The notes: generated by a model from the sequence alone, not told the origin. A DNA stretch of 57,369 bases from an uncultured cyanobacterium (GCA_937899645.1 CALCCD010000047.1:1-57369), one strand, 5' to 3'. Positions 17,945 to 26,130 are shown, numbered from the stretch's first letter. Translations and numbers: made by a program.

Positions 17945-19528
17945 CTAGAGCGTGACGGTGTAGGCGTCGCTGATGCCGGGAACCTTGAGAATCTCCTCGA
18001 GGATGCCGTCGGGCAGCGCATCGTCGAGGCTGAGCACCATCACCGCATCGCCCCGGACGATCTTGCGGCCCACTTGCATGCTGGCGATATTGACGTTAAA
18101 GCTGCCGAGCAGCGAGCCGATCTTACCGATAATCCCCGGCATATCCCGGTGGCGGGTGAACAGCATATTGTCGATCGGCGGCACGTTGAGCGGGAACTCA
18201 TCCACGTTGGTGATGCGAATATCGTCATCGCCCATCAGCGTTGCCGTAACCGTATGGACGCCCAGCGAGCCCTTGGCTTCGAGGTGCAGCGAGTCGGTGT
18301 AGTCGCGAATCGAGGCGTCGCGAGTTTCGACCACGTGGATACCGCGCTCGGCGGCTTCGATACTGGCGTTAACGTAGTTGACCCGCTCGCGCAGCGCCGG
18401 AGATAACAGCCCCTTCAGCGCCGCGATCACGATCGGCTTACTGTCGCCTTTGGCCAGATCCCCCTGGAGGCGCACCGTCAACGAGTCGATGCGACCACCG
18501 GCCAGCTGACCGACCATATTGCCCAGGATCTCCGCCATCTCCAAATAGGGGCGCAACTGCTCGAGGGCTTCAGGATAGAGGCCGGGGATATTCACCGCCG
18601 ATCGCGCCGGAAGGCCGAGCAGCACGTCGCGGATTTGCTCGGCGACATCCACCGCCACGTTAACCTGCGCCTCTGCCGTGGACGCACCGAGGTGCGGCGT
18701 CAGCACCAGGTTCTTGCTGCCATTGCGTAGGGGCGAACCGCCTTCGAGGGGCTCGTTGCCGTAAACGTCGAGCGCCGCACCGGCGATCTGACCTTCCTCT
18801 AGAGCCTTGGCCAGCGCCGCTTCGTCGATCAGGCCGCCGCGCGCGCAGTTGATAATTCGCGTCGTCGGCTTCATCTTCGCTAGCGACTCGGCGTCGATCA
18901 TATTGGCCGTTTCCGCCGTCTTCGGCACGTGCAGCGTGATGTAGTCAGCTTCACGGAAGAGCGCCTCCAGCTCCACCAGTCGGCAACCGATCTGTTCGGC
19001 GCGTTCTGCGGAAATATACGGATCGTAGGCAATCAGCTTCATGCCCATTGCCTTGGCGGCTTTGGCGACGTGGGAGCCGATTTTGCCCATGCCCACTAGG
19101 CCGAGGGTCTTTTTATAGACTTCAGTGCCGATATAAGCTTTGCGGTTCCACTCGCCTGCCTTGACAGAGGCGTTGGCTGCGGGGACGTAGCGCGAGAGCG
19201 AGAGCATCATCGCCAGGGCGTGCTCGGCAGCGGCGATCGTATTGCCCTCGGGCGAGTTGACGACGACGATGCCCTGACGCGTGGCGGCGGCGACATCAAC
19301 GTTATCGACGCCAACCCCAGCACGACCGATGATTTTGAGTTTTTTACCCGCTTCGATCGCTCCTTGGGTAACCTGCGTTCCCGAGCGAATCATCCAGGCG
19401 TCGTACTCCGGGGCAATGGCGACCAACTCTTCCGGCGACAGACCGGTTTTGACGTCAACCTCGGCAACTTGAGACAGGATGTCGAGTCCCGCGCGGTCGA
19501 TAGAATCGGAAACGAGAACTTTTGGCAT
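17945..19528 (-). CDS. serA: D-3-phosphoglycerate dehydrogenase
   Basis: SerA oxidises 3-phosphoglycerate to 3-phosphohydroxypyruvate, the first step of phosphoserine synthesis. The 527-residue product is of the long type I form: the catalytic/NAD-binding half has GRAGVGVDNVDVAAATRQGI, the Rossmann motif LGLVGMGKIGSHVAKAAKAM, NCARGGLIDEAAL and TPHLGASTAEAQ, followed by the intervening ASB domain and a C-terminal ACT domain (about residues 455-527, DMPGIIGKIGSLLG with NIASMQVGR). The ACT domain usually mediates serine feedback. The ATG at 19528 starts the canonical MPKVLVSD. Length is normal. Confidence 0.97.
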   Translation of the reverse strand: MPKVLVSDSIDRAGLDILSQVAEVDVKTGLSPEELVAIAPEYDAWMIRSGTQVTQGAIEAGKKLKIIGRAGVGVDNVDVAAATRQGIVVVNSPEGNTIAAAEHALAMMLSLSRYVPAANASVKAGEWNRKAYIGTEVYKKTLGLVGMGKIGSHVAKAAKAMGMKLIAYDPYISAERAEQIGCRLVELEALFREADYITLHVPKTAETANMIDAESLAKMKPTTRIINCARGGLIDEAALAKALEEGQIAGAALDVYGNEPLEGGSPLRNGSKNLVLTPHLGASTAEAQVNVAVDVAEQIRDVLLGLPARSAVNIPGLYPEALEQLRPYLEMAEILGNMVGQLAGGRIDSLTVRLQGDLAKGDSKPIVIAALKGLLSPALRERVNYVNASIEAAERGIHVVETRDASIRDYTDSLHLEAKGSLGVHTVTATLMGDDDIRITNVDEFPLNVPPIDNMLFTRHRDMPGIIGKIGSLLGSFNVNIASMQVGRKIVRGDAVMVLSLDDALPDGILEEILKVPGISDAYTVTL

Positions 19529-20126
19529 TGATTTGAGGCAGGCTGAGTCGGAAAAGTCCGGAACGCGCCGTTGCTTACTGAAGGTTGGCCGCGCCAAGCC
19601 GTTCGCGACGCCGAGCGCGCCTGTGCGGGAACTGGCGCGTCTGTCAGCCCTCTGCCGCTGGCAAAGGCAGGCCGACCCCAGGGCGCGCTACCGTAGGTCA
19701 ATTTTCCGGAGAGACCGCTGAAGCGCGTGATGTCATACCCGAAGGACGGCGTCAATGTGGCGCGACGGCCGCGTTCCTAACACGCAACATTGTATCGGCA
19801 AAGGTGTCAGTTGCTACCGAGCGTTCCGGCGACCCAAAGCGTTGGCGATCGCTCGTCAAACCGAGGGCCGCAGTCGCCGATTTTCGCCCCGTTCGCAACC
19901 CGGCTGCTTGCGCCGAGATCCCATCCCACATTCGCCGAACCTCTGCCCGATCTCCGTCCGCTCCGCGTCCAAACTTCCACCGCTCTCGTGAGAGGCAAGT
20001 CCGACGTGACCCCCCAAAAAAAGTTCCCGCAGACGCTAGTTTTTTTGATGTGCTTTAACTGAGATACAGGCAGAGTGAGCAAACTTTATATCGTGCGATC
20101 GGTGCGGCGATGGCACTTAAGAGAAA

Positions 20127-20167
20127 TTGCGATCGAGATCGCAGTCAAGCGACGATCTCGATCGCAA
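20127..20167. repeat. 15-bp perfect inverted repeat
   Basis: TTGCGATCGAGATCG (20127-20141) is exactly complementary to 20153-20167, with an 11-base loop. It would form a strong hairpin in RNA of either strand. It has no T-run after it, so it is not a simple terminator. Confidence 0.7.
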
Positions 20168-20196
20168 CAAACTCCGATAGAGATCTAGGAAAAGTG

Positions 20197-20210
20197 GCGA
20201 TCTCGATCGC
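20197..20210. repeat. alternative pairing partner of the 20127 hairpin
   Basis: GCGATCTCGATCGC here is the exact reverse complement of 20129-20142, the left arm of the previous hairpin. The two stems share that arm and so are mutually exclusive. HIP1-like DNA makes such matches easier to get by chance. Confidence 0.5.
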
Positions 20211-20302
20211 CGGTAGACGCGATAGGATTCACAGCCGCGACAATCCCAGATGTGCCAGAATACACGTAGATAAGATACGTCCAAATCTGGAGTCATTACG
20301 GA

Positions 20303-20497
20303 ATGAAGCAGTCCCTCCAGGAGAAAATCCTGCAATCTTCCATCCCCATTATCCCCACGCTGAAACTGGTAAAAATCGACGTCGAGAGCCCGCTTTTTTA
20401 CGAGCAGCTCGGCGCGAACGCCCTGGCCATCATCGCCCTGGCAAGCAAGTCTCAGGTCAGCGACATCAGAACGAAGCCCGGCAAGGAGCAGCCGTAA
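20303..20497 (+). CDS. hypothetical 64-residue protein
   Basis: The ORF starts at an ATG with GGAG about nine bases upstream. Its product MKQSLQEKILQSSIPIIP... is mildly amphipathic, with a hydrophobic stretch LGANALAIIALA in the middle and no recognised motif. It stands alone downstream of the palindrome cluster and upstream of a strong terminator at 20660. It may be a small regulated gene or noise; only conservation would decide. Confidence 0.4.
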   Translation: MKQSLQEKILQSSIPIIPTLKLVKIDVESPLFYEQLGANALAIIALASKSQVSDIRTKPGKEQP

Positions 20498-20864
20498 CGC
20501 CATTTGTCATGGGTCTAGCCCTTCACTATCATGGCGCGATCGAGCTGTTCCTTAATGTTGTAAAAGCTTCGTGAATCTACATCCGCATTTACCCTCGCAA
20601 AGATTTCTCAATTTTTGCTTTCCTGTCGGGGATTTCAGCTTCGTACAGTACGAGAACTCAGAAAGAGTGTCGATGTCGATCGACACTCTTTCTTTACGAT
20701 CGGGGGAACATAATTGAAAGAACGGCAACGTGCGAATCTCGTGCTGGTTTTGCCCCGAGCGGCTCGAAATCGAGCAAAGCTCGCCAAAAAGTTCGACGCT
20801 CGAGCGAAAATCGACGCCGCGATCGCGCCTTGCTTTCCTAACTCCTTCGTTTCCTCCCAGAGCT
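20498..20864. other. intergenic region
   Basis: Apart from the hairpin terminator at 20660-20693 nothing is seen in these 367 bases. The cysteine hydrolase promoter must lie after the terminator. An in-frame upstream extension of that gene exists but has no ribosome-binding site or family likeness. Confidence 0.5.
20660..20693 (+). terminator. rho-independent terminator, 14-bp perfect stem
   Basis: AGAAAGAGTGTCGA (20660-20673) pairs perfectly with 20680-20693 across a six-base loop. The descending arm is T-rich (CTCTTTCTTTA). Because the stem is A/T-rich at its base it could terminate on both strands. It likely ends the transcript of the small ORF at 20303. Confidence 0.75.
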
Positions 20865-21902
20865 ATGTCCCGCCTTCTTGAAGTTCCCGAGTTTTTTCAG
20901 CCCGATCGCGTGGGCGAGCTGTGGCGCGTGCCCTACGCCGAGCGCGCCAACGATGCCCGCCAGTGGGCGGCCGAGCACGACCTGCCGCCAGCTGCTGACG
21001 ATCGCGTTCGTGTCGGTTTGCTGGCGATCGACGTGCAGAACACCTTTTGCTTGCCGGACTTCGAGCTATTCGTCGCAGGGCGCAGCGGCACGGGCGCGAT
21101 CGACGATACCGTCCGTTTCTGCCGCTTCCTCTATCAAAACCTGGCGACGATCACCGAAATTATTCCCACTCTCGACACCCACACCGCCCGCCAGGTCTTC
21201 CACCCCAGCTTTTGGCGCGACTCCGACGGCAACGCCCCCGCGCCGATGACGATCGTCACGCTCGACGACGTGGAGGCCGGTCGCTGGCAGATCGACCCCA
21301 GCGCCAAGGGCGTCTGCCCGTCGGCGTTTAGCGGCGATCTAGACGCCTATGCCTGTCACTACGTCCGCCAGCTCACCCAGGACGGCAAGCTGCCGCTAAC
21401 GATTTGGCCGTACCACGGCATGCTCGGCGGCGTCGGCCACGCGCTGGTTTCGGCCTTTGATGAAGCTTGCTTTTTCCATAATCTGGCCCGCCAGAGCCAG
21501 ACGCGCTTCGAGCAAAAGGGCAGCAACCCGCTAACCGAAAACTACTCCGTGCTGCGCCCCGAGGTGATGACCGACGATCGCGGCACGACGATCGCCAGCA
21601 AAAACACTGACGCGATCGAGTATCTCCTCAGCTTCGACGCCCTCATCGTCGCCGGACAGGCCAAAAGCCACTGCGTCGCCTGGAGCGTGCGCGACCTGCT
21701 CGACGAAATCCAAACCCGCGACCCGAGCTTGGCGCGGCGAGTTTACCTGCTCGAAGACTGCATGTCGCCGGTGGTCGTGCCGGACGTGGTGGACTATACC
21801 GACGCCGCCGAGGCCGTCTTTGCTGACTTTGCCGCCGCCGGGATGCAGCGCGTGACGAGCGAGATGGCGATCGAAACCTGGGCGAATTTTCCTGTCGGGT
21901 AG
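20865..21902 (+). CDS. isochorismatase/nicotinamidase-like cysteine hydrolase
   Basis: The 345-residue protein belongs to the isochorismatase-like hydrolase fold. LLAIDVQNTFCLPDFELFV carries the catalytic Asp, LTIWPYHGMLGG the region of the catalytic Lys/metal site in related enzymes, and LIVAGQAKSHCVAWSVRDLL the nucleophilic Cys (SHC). Nicotinamidases and pyrazinamidases share this layout, but this protein is about 100 residues longer than PncA, with an insertion around residues 85-165, so the substrate may differ. The ATG at 20865 is chosen since MSRLLEVPEFF fits the family start. A perfect hairpin follows the stop. Confidence 0.85.
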   Translation: MSRLLEVPEFFQPDRVGELWRVPYAERANDARQWAAEHDLPPAADDRVRVGLLAIDVQNTFCLPDFELFVAGRSGTGAIDDTVRFCRFLYQNLATITEIIPTLDTHTARQVFHPSFWRDSDGNAPAPMTIVTLDDVEAGRWQIDPSAKGVCPSAFSGDLDAYACHYVRQLTQDGKLPLTIWPYHGMLGGVGHALVSAFDEACFFHNLARQSQTRFEQKGSNPLTENYSVLRPEVMTDDRGTTIASKNTDAIEYLLSFDALIVAGQAKSHCVAWSVRDLLDEIQTRDPSLARRVYLLEDCMSPVVVPDVVDYTDAAEAVFADFAAAGMQRVTSEMAIETWANFPVG

Positions 21903-21943
21903 GTAGTGCTCGCAGCGCCCGCGCGAGCAACCGCCTCGAGACA

Positions 21944-21980
21944 AATATCCCGCTCGAACGCGAAGATCGAGCGGGATATT
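21944..21980 (+). terminator. terminator-like hairpin, 14-bp perfect stem
   Basis: AATATCCCGCTCGA (21944-21957) pairs exactly with 21967-21980 over a nine-base loop, 41 bases after the hydrolase stop codon. No clear T-run follows, so it may act as a 3' RNA-stability stem or a weak terminator for this gene and the convergent rpsN. Confidence 0.6.
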
Positions 21981-22108
21981 CGCACGTGCGATGTGGTGCC
22001 ACCGCTGGATCGGTATCTGGCTTTGCTCGTCCGTGCAGAGCTGTCGTGCGGAGGTCAACCGGCAAAACGATCTCGCGATCGACCCCGACCCAACAGGCGG
22101 CTACGTAC

Positions 22109-22411
22109 CTACCAGCTCGATTTCACGACGCCGGGGAGCAGACCTTGGTGCGCCATTTCGCGCAGTTGGTTGCGGCAGAGGCCGAAGTCGCGGTAGTACG
22201 CGCGGGGACGGCCAGTCGCCCAGCAGCGGTTGCGGACGCGGGTGCGCGAGCTGTCGCGGGGAAGTTCTTGGATCTGACGGTGGATCGCCATCCGTTCAGC
22301 TTGATTGGGGGCTTTGTCGAACGCTTCTTTCAGTGCCGCGCGCTTTTCTGCGTATTTTTCAACGAGTTTTTTGCGCTTGCGGTGGCGCTCGACCATGCTT
22401 TTCTTCGCCAT
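22109..22411 (-). CDS. rpsN: 30S ribosomal protein S14
   Basis: The 100-residue S14 is the long zinc-free type: it starts [20 protein letters not shown] and carries the conserved [19 protein letters not shown] and a KSSW end. It assembles late in the 3' domain of 16S rRNA. In cyanobacteria rpsN commonly stands outside the main ribosomal protein operon, as here. It lies downstream of the hepT gene on the same strand with a 166-bp gap, so it probably has its own promoter. Confidence 0.97.
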   Translation of the reverse strand: MAKKSMVERHRKRKKLVEKYAEKRAALKEAFDKAPNQAERMAIHRQIQELPRDSSRTRVRNRCWATGRPRAYYRDFGLCRNQLREMAHQGLLPGVVKSSW

Positions 22412-22577
22412 GAGTCGGGTTGTGGTTCTGTTTTTATGATTTCACCGGTCTAATATCCTATCCGATCGCCTGGGGTTTGTCGCGCTTGGCGATCGGGGAT
22501 TTTTCAGAAGACGGGCATATTAGGGTGGTGTTGGGCCCGCAAAGCACTGGCAGAGCGTAGCGCCACACTGGGAACTC

Positions 22578-22934
22578 TCAATCGGGCTCTTGGCGGATTC
22601 GATCGAGCTGCGACATGAGGCCCGGCAGGTCGTCAGTGATGATGCTCCAGATCGTATCGTTATCGATGCCCAGATAGTTATGAATAATCTGATTGCGGGT
22701 GGCGACGATCTGACGCCAGGGGATATCTGGGTGCTGCTTGCGAATGGGGTCGGGGATATGGGTTGCAGCTTCGCCGATGAGTTCGAGGTTGCGGATAGTG
22801 GCGTCGTAGCGCAGCTCGTCGCGGAGGAAGTCCGCTTTGGTCTGACCTTGGGTATATCGCAGAACTTTCTCAGAGAACTGGAGCATGTCGTCGATGTAGA
22901 GCTTCCATTCTCGTTTGGGCGTTCTGTCAGACAT
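22578..22934 (-). CDS. HEPN toxin, HepT-like (DUF86)
   Basis: The 118-residue protein has the DUF86/HepT fold. The RNase motif R-x4-H-x-Y is intact (RNQIIHNY, about residues 80-87), as is the typical ELIGEAATHIP helix and the HPDIPW turn. HepT toxins cleave RNA, probably tRNA, and are neutralised by AMPylation of the motif Tyr by the cognate MntA. It overlaps the mntA stop by 8 bp, the usual order for these two-gene modules. A second, divergent HepT lies at 54123. Confidence 0.9.
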   Translation of the reverse strand: MSDRTPKREWKLYIDDMLQFSEKVLRYTQGQTKADFLRDELRYDATIRNLELIGEAATHIPDPIRKQHPDIPWRQIVATRNQIIHNYLGIDNDTIWSIITDDLPGLMSQLDRIRQEPD

Positions 22935-23217
22935 AGATGAGTTCTGCTTCGATATGTGGACGCAGTTCGGGGCGGAGGGCTTTTTCGGTGACGAGGTCGA
23001 TCGGGCGTTGCAGGAGGTCTTCGAGGTAGAAGAGGGTTCCGAAGTAGCGTTTGGAGGTGGATGCGCCGTCGAAGCTAATCAGGATGTCGATGTCGCTGGT
23101 TTCGGTGGCGGTGTTGCGGGCGGTGGAACCAAAGAGTGCGAGTTTTGTGACGCCGTATTGCTGTTGCAGGGTGGCTTTGCTTTGGGCGAGCAGTTCGAGG
23201 GCTTCTTGTTTGGTCAT
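22927..23217 (-). CDS. MntA-type minimal nucleotidyltransferase antitoxin
   Basis: The 96-residue protein is a minimal nucleotidyltransferase. The signature G-S-x10-D-x-D is complete (GSTARNTATETSDIDILI, about residues 30-47), with a third acidic residue later (LQRPIDLVTE). By analogy to characterised pairs it should AMPylate its HepT partner and inactivate it. It sits 8 bp overlapping upstream of hepT and only 39 bp downstream of the NACHT gene tail remnant. Being minimal (no extra domain) is normal. Confidence 0.9.
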   Translation of the reverse strand: MTKQEALELLAQSKATLQQQYGVTKLALFGSTARNTATETSDIDILISFDGASTSKRYFGTLFYLEDLLQRPIDLVTEKALRPELRPHIEAELIYV

Positions 23218-23256
23218 GCTCGGTTGCCGTGTGATGCGGGGAGCGGATTGAGGAGG

Positions 23257-23362
23257 CTAGCGGGCGGGTGGTGCGGTGGGGGCGTTGGGGCAGGGTTCGG
23301 TGTCGGCGGGCTGGTCTTTTTTTTGGGATCGCGTCGCAGGGCGTAGACGAAACGGTAGCCGC
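23257..23362 (-). pseudogene. remnant of a second NACHT gene 3' end
   Basis: Directly after the stop codon of the NACHT gene (23363) the same strand again reads GGCGGCTACCGTTTCGTCTA, equal but for two changes to the gene's own GGYRFVHALLRD region, and continues with an ACACCGAACCCTGCCC tract and a CCGCCCGCTAG end. In translation it would give GYRFVYALRRDP, then after a shift DTEPCPNAPTAPPAR. An A-run (AAAAAAAA) replaces part of the conserved segment and breaks the frame. It is best read as the leftover end of an earlier or third NACHT paralogue. Confidence 0.75.
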
Positions 23363-25426
23363 CTAGCGGGGATTTGGAGCGCTTGGATCGCCTGGGCAGG
23401 GTTCGGTGTCGGCGAAGTGGTCGCGAAGGAGGGCGTGGACGAAGCGGTAGCCGCCGCCGACGCGCTGGAGGAAGCCGCGTTCGGTGCAGTAGCGGAGGAA
23501 GCGGCTGTAGTTCCAGGGGGAGTAGCCGAAGAGCCAGAGGGTAGTCCGAAGAGAAAGGTGGTCGATTGCACCTTGTAAGCCGCCGTTGTAAGCACCACAG
23601 AGAAAGCCACAGGCCACTCCTTGCGTTAATAGTACTTTTAGGCTTAAGTCAAGTCCAGGGATACTTCTATACAGAAGAATAGGAAACACTAGTCCAAACG
23701 GAACAGACATCAAACCAAAAATAAAAGAATTCTTCATCGATCTAAATACACCCTGATTATCGCTCTCTTTCGTTGTTATTTCTACACCAATAAAAGCTTG
23801 GATAACTCCGGCGAGCAGTCCAAGGCATAAGCCACCATTCACCCCAATGGCAACTCCAAGGCTTATTCCATGTGTCGGTCTGACTACCATCCCCACGGCT
23901 AAGGCAATGGACATGCCATACAGCAATCCATAACTAAGACCGTAAAGCAGATTCCCACGTAAGTTTCTTTGGATTTTTTGTGGTGCGTCTCGCCAGTTAA
24001 AACCTATTGTTTCTACGACTGCAATATCACCATTAAAATCTCCTAGCCAAACAATCAGCCAGACTATCACGCTAAAAAAAATAAATACTAATAAGCTAAC
24101 CCGATAGCCAATCTCCAAGCCAAAAATAGAGCCGGTAATTACTCCTCCGAGCAGGCCAAACATTACGCCTCCAAGAAGACCAAATATTAGACTATACAGA
24201 GAAAGTGTGCCGTCGGCATCTAAACATATAGGCTGCAATTTTTCGATAAAAATCTCCGTTTGATCGACCTCTCGAAACCGACGCGCCACCCAACCGAGCC
24301 ACTGCCTCACCTTCGCTTCATCCCGATATGGCTTCTTGGGAAGCTTGTCCTTCCCCCGCGCCACCGGCAAATTCAACCCGCCCACAAACGGTCGCTTCAG
24401 CCGCCGATCGATATACGCATCAAACAACAGCCGCCGCCGCTCCACCACACTCTCCTCCCCCAACCAGCGCTCCAGCTCCACCCCCTGCAACCCCTCGCTC
24501 GCCAACACCAAAATCGTCAACATCAGCGGCGACTGCACCAAATCCATCACCCCCGCATCGCCCTGCACCGCATCCCACAGCCACGCACACCCCGCCTGCC
24601 GCAAATACCGCTCGATCTGCCCGTCCGACAGCGGCAACAGCGTCACCGACCCATTCAGCCCCAAATTCGTCTCATAAATCTCGTACTCCTCCCGCCGCGA
24701 GCACACCACCAGCGGCGACCCCACCCAGTCCTCCGCTAAAAAGTCGTTCAGCGCCCGCACGCACGTCTCCTGCCGCTCCGACATCAGCTCGTCGAGCCCA
24801 TCCAGCAGCGGTAAAATCCGTCGATTCTCGATCCACTCCTCCGCCTTCTCCTTACTCACGCAATACTTCAGCTTCAGATCCGCCACCATCCACTCGCGAA
24901 TCTCTTTAAATTCCGACTTCCACGCCGACAGGTTCAGCAACACCGGCACGGGCTGCTCGCCATCCGCCACAGCCCGCCGCACCAGCTCCTCCGCGAGCTG
25001 TAGCAACATCGTCGTTTTCCCCGATCCCGGCGCACCGAGCAGCAACAGCCGCCCGCCGATCGACTCGCGATCGAAAATTTCCACGATCCGGGTCTCCGGC
25101 GGACACCGCACGGCATCTGCGCTGCCTTCCTTTACGTCGTATTCCCACGGCTGCGTAATTGTGGTCGGGTCTTCCTGCTTGTCCAGTTCGATGTAAACCC
25201 GGTTGTGCAGCGCGTATTCCTGCCGTCCCGCCACCTCCGTTTTCACCGCTTTCAGCAGGATCTTTTCGGCGCGATCGCGCGGTGCTGACGGCGCTGGCGG
25301 CGCGGGTGGTGTCGGCGCGGGCGAATAATAGTTGTTGGTCTGCTCGCCGATATTGATTTGCGAATTATCGTTAGCGCTTTGGCCGTACTGCTGGCGCGAA
25401 TTGTCAGGCGGCTGCGATTCGGTCAT
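23363..25426 (-). CDS. NACHT-type STAND ATPase with multi-pass membrane domain
   Basis: The 687-residue product has four parts. A short polar N-terminus contains SANDNSQINIGEQTNNYY and a Pro-rich spacer. The NACHT ATPase follows, with Walker A GAPGSGKT (131-138), Walker B LPLLDGLDEL (~205-214), a CSRREEY sensor and the PLSDGQIERYL helix. A winged-helix-like piece leads to a membrane domain of about eight Gly-rich spans (~410-640), and the tail is YCTERGFLQRVGGGYRFVHA with ALLRDHFADTEPCPG. Bacterial NACHT proteins are often antiphage. The head and tail are GC-rich while the membrane part is AT-rich. The AbiEii-like gene lies 29 bp upstream, the MntA-HepT pair downstream. ATG at 25426 is preferred. 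Confidence 0.9.
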   Translation of the reverse strand: MTESQPPDNSRQQYGQSANDNSQINIGEQTNNYYSPAPTPPAPPAPSAPRDRAEKILLKAVKTEVAGRQEYALHNRVYIELDKQEDPTTITQPWEYDVKEGSADAVRCPPETRIVEIFDRESIGGRLLLLGAPGSGKTTMLLQLAEELVRRAVADGEQPVPVLLNLSAWKSEFKEIREWMVADLKLKYCVSKEKAEEWIENRRILPLLDGLDELMSERQETCVRALNDFLAEDWVGSPLVVCSRREEYEIYETNLGLNGSVTLLPLSDGQIERYLRQAGCAWLWDAVQGDAGVMDLVQSPLMLTILVLASEGLQGVELERWLGEESVVERRRLLFDAYIDRRLKRPFVGGLNLPVARGKDKLPKKPYRDEAKVRQWLGWVARRFREVDQTEIFIEKLQPICLDADGTLSLYSLIFGLLGGVMFGLLGGVITGSIFGLEIGYRVSLLVFIFFSVIVWLIVWLGDFNGDIAVVETIGFNWRDAPQKIQRNLRGNLLYGLSYGLLYGMSIALAVGMVVRPTHGISLGVAIGVNGGLCLGLLAGVIQAFIGVEITTKESDNQGVFRSMKNSFIFGLMSVPFGLVFPILLYRSIPGLDLSLKVLLTQGVACGFLCGAYNGGLQGAIDHLSLRTTLWLFGYSPWNYSRFLRYCTERGFLQRVGGGYRFVHALLRDHFADTEPCPGDPSAPNPR

Positions 25427-25455
25427 GGGCAAAAGCGAGCGACGACCCAACAATT

Positions 25456-26130
25456 CTAGTCCGCGTCTTCCGCCCGATCGCGCTGCGCTCGCCGCTTCAT
25501 CCGCGCCACCCGACCCTGAATCTCATCCAGCACATCCCGCACCTCATCCAAATCGCTCGGCAGCAAATGCTTGGCAAGCTCTTTCAGCAGCGGCGGCAAA
25601 TCGACGCGATACGCCAAAAGTAGCTGCGTAATATCGCCTTCGTATAAGCTGGCGCGCCCCATCTGCCCCTGACGGTAGAGCGACGGCAGCGCGTAAGACT
25701 TCCGCAAAATCAACCCTTCAACCGTCGCGCAGGCGATGTCGAGATTGCCAAACTGTCGCCGCGTTCCGAACTTCGCCAAGACTTTTTTGAAGAGCTTCTT
25801 GCCGGTTAGCAAACAGTCGATTTGCAGGGAGCAAAACTCGCCGCGAGCAAAGTCGCGATTTTCTTCGTTGAGGGTCAGCTCGGGGAATCGATCGAAGTCT
25901 TTACGCGAAAAAATAAAGTCGATATCTTGCGTGTTGCGCCCCTCGGTGTAGCTCAGCATCGCGATGCCGCCGACGAGCAAGTAAGGGATTTCTCGCGACT
26001 CGAGCAGCGCGAACAGACTGTCGGCAATGTCGAGAAGATTGCGATCGGCCATCTGCACACCGCCCCAGTTTTTTACGTCGAAGTCGATGCCGTCGCGGAC
26101 GATTTCGCCGATCGCTCTTGCTGAAGTCAT
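25456..26130 (-). CDS. nucleotidyltransferase, AbiEii/DUF6036-like
   Basis: The protein (224 residues from the ATG at 26130, or 198 from the ATG at 26052) contains a nucleotidyltransferase-like core LVGGIAMLSYTEGRNTQDID with the GG and DxD elements, followed by SYALPSLYRQGQMGRASLYEGDI and a helical C-terminus (LKELAKHLLPSDLDEVRDVL). This matches AbiEii/AbiGii-type and related toxin-antitoxin or DUF6036 proteins. The exact subfamily and partner are not clear; no AbiEi-like antitoxin is adjacent. It precedes the NACHT gene with a 29-bp gap and the same orientation, so it may be part of the same defence unit. Confidence 0.75.
   Translation of the reverse strand: MTSARAIGEIVRDGIDFDVKNWGGVQMADRNLLDIADSLFALLESREIPYLLVGGIAMLSYTEGRNTQDIDFIFSRKDFDRFPELTLNEENRDFARGEFCSLQIDCLLTGKKLFKKVLAKFGTRRQFGNLDIACATVEGLILRKSYALPSLYRQGQMGRASLYEGDITQLLLAYRVDLPPLLKELAKHLLPSDLDEVRDVLDEIQGRVARMKRRAQRDRAEDAD

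Larger units (their letters stand above)
19529..20302. other. gene-poor region with palindromes
   Basis: This 774-bp stretch upstream of serA holds no reading frame that looks like a protein. The part nearest serA probably contains its promoter. From about 20100 there is a cluster of GATCGAGATC/GATCTCGATC palindromes that form perfect stems (next entries) just upstream of the small ORF at 20303. Confidence 0.6.

Noticed and set aside
22462-22496. 9-bp inverted repeat CCGATCGCC/GGCGATCGG between hepT and rpsN
   Set aside because: It is built from two HIP1-like sites, which are everywhere in this genome, and there is no T-run in the direction of the flanking genes.
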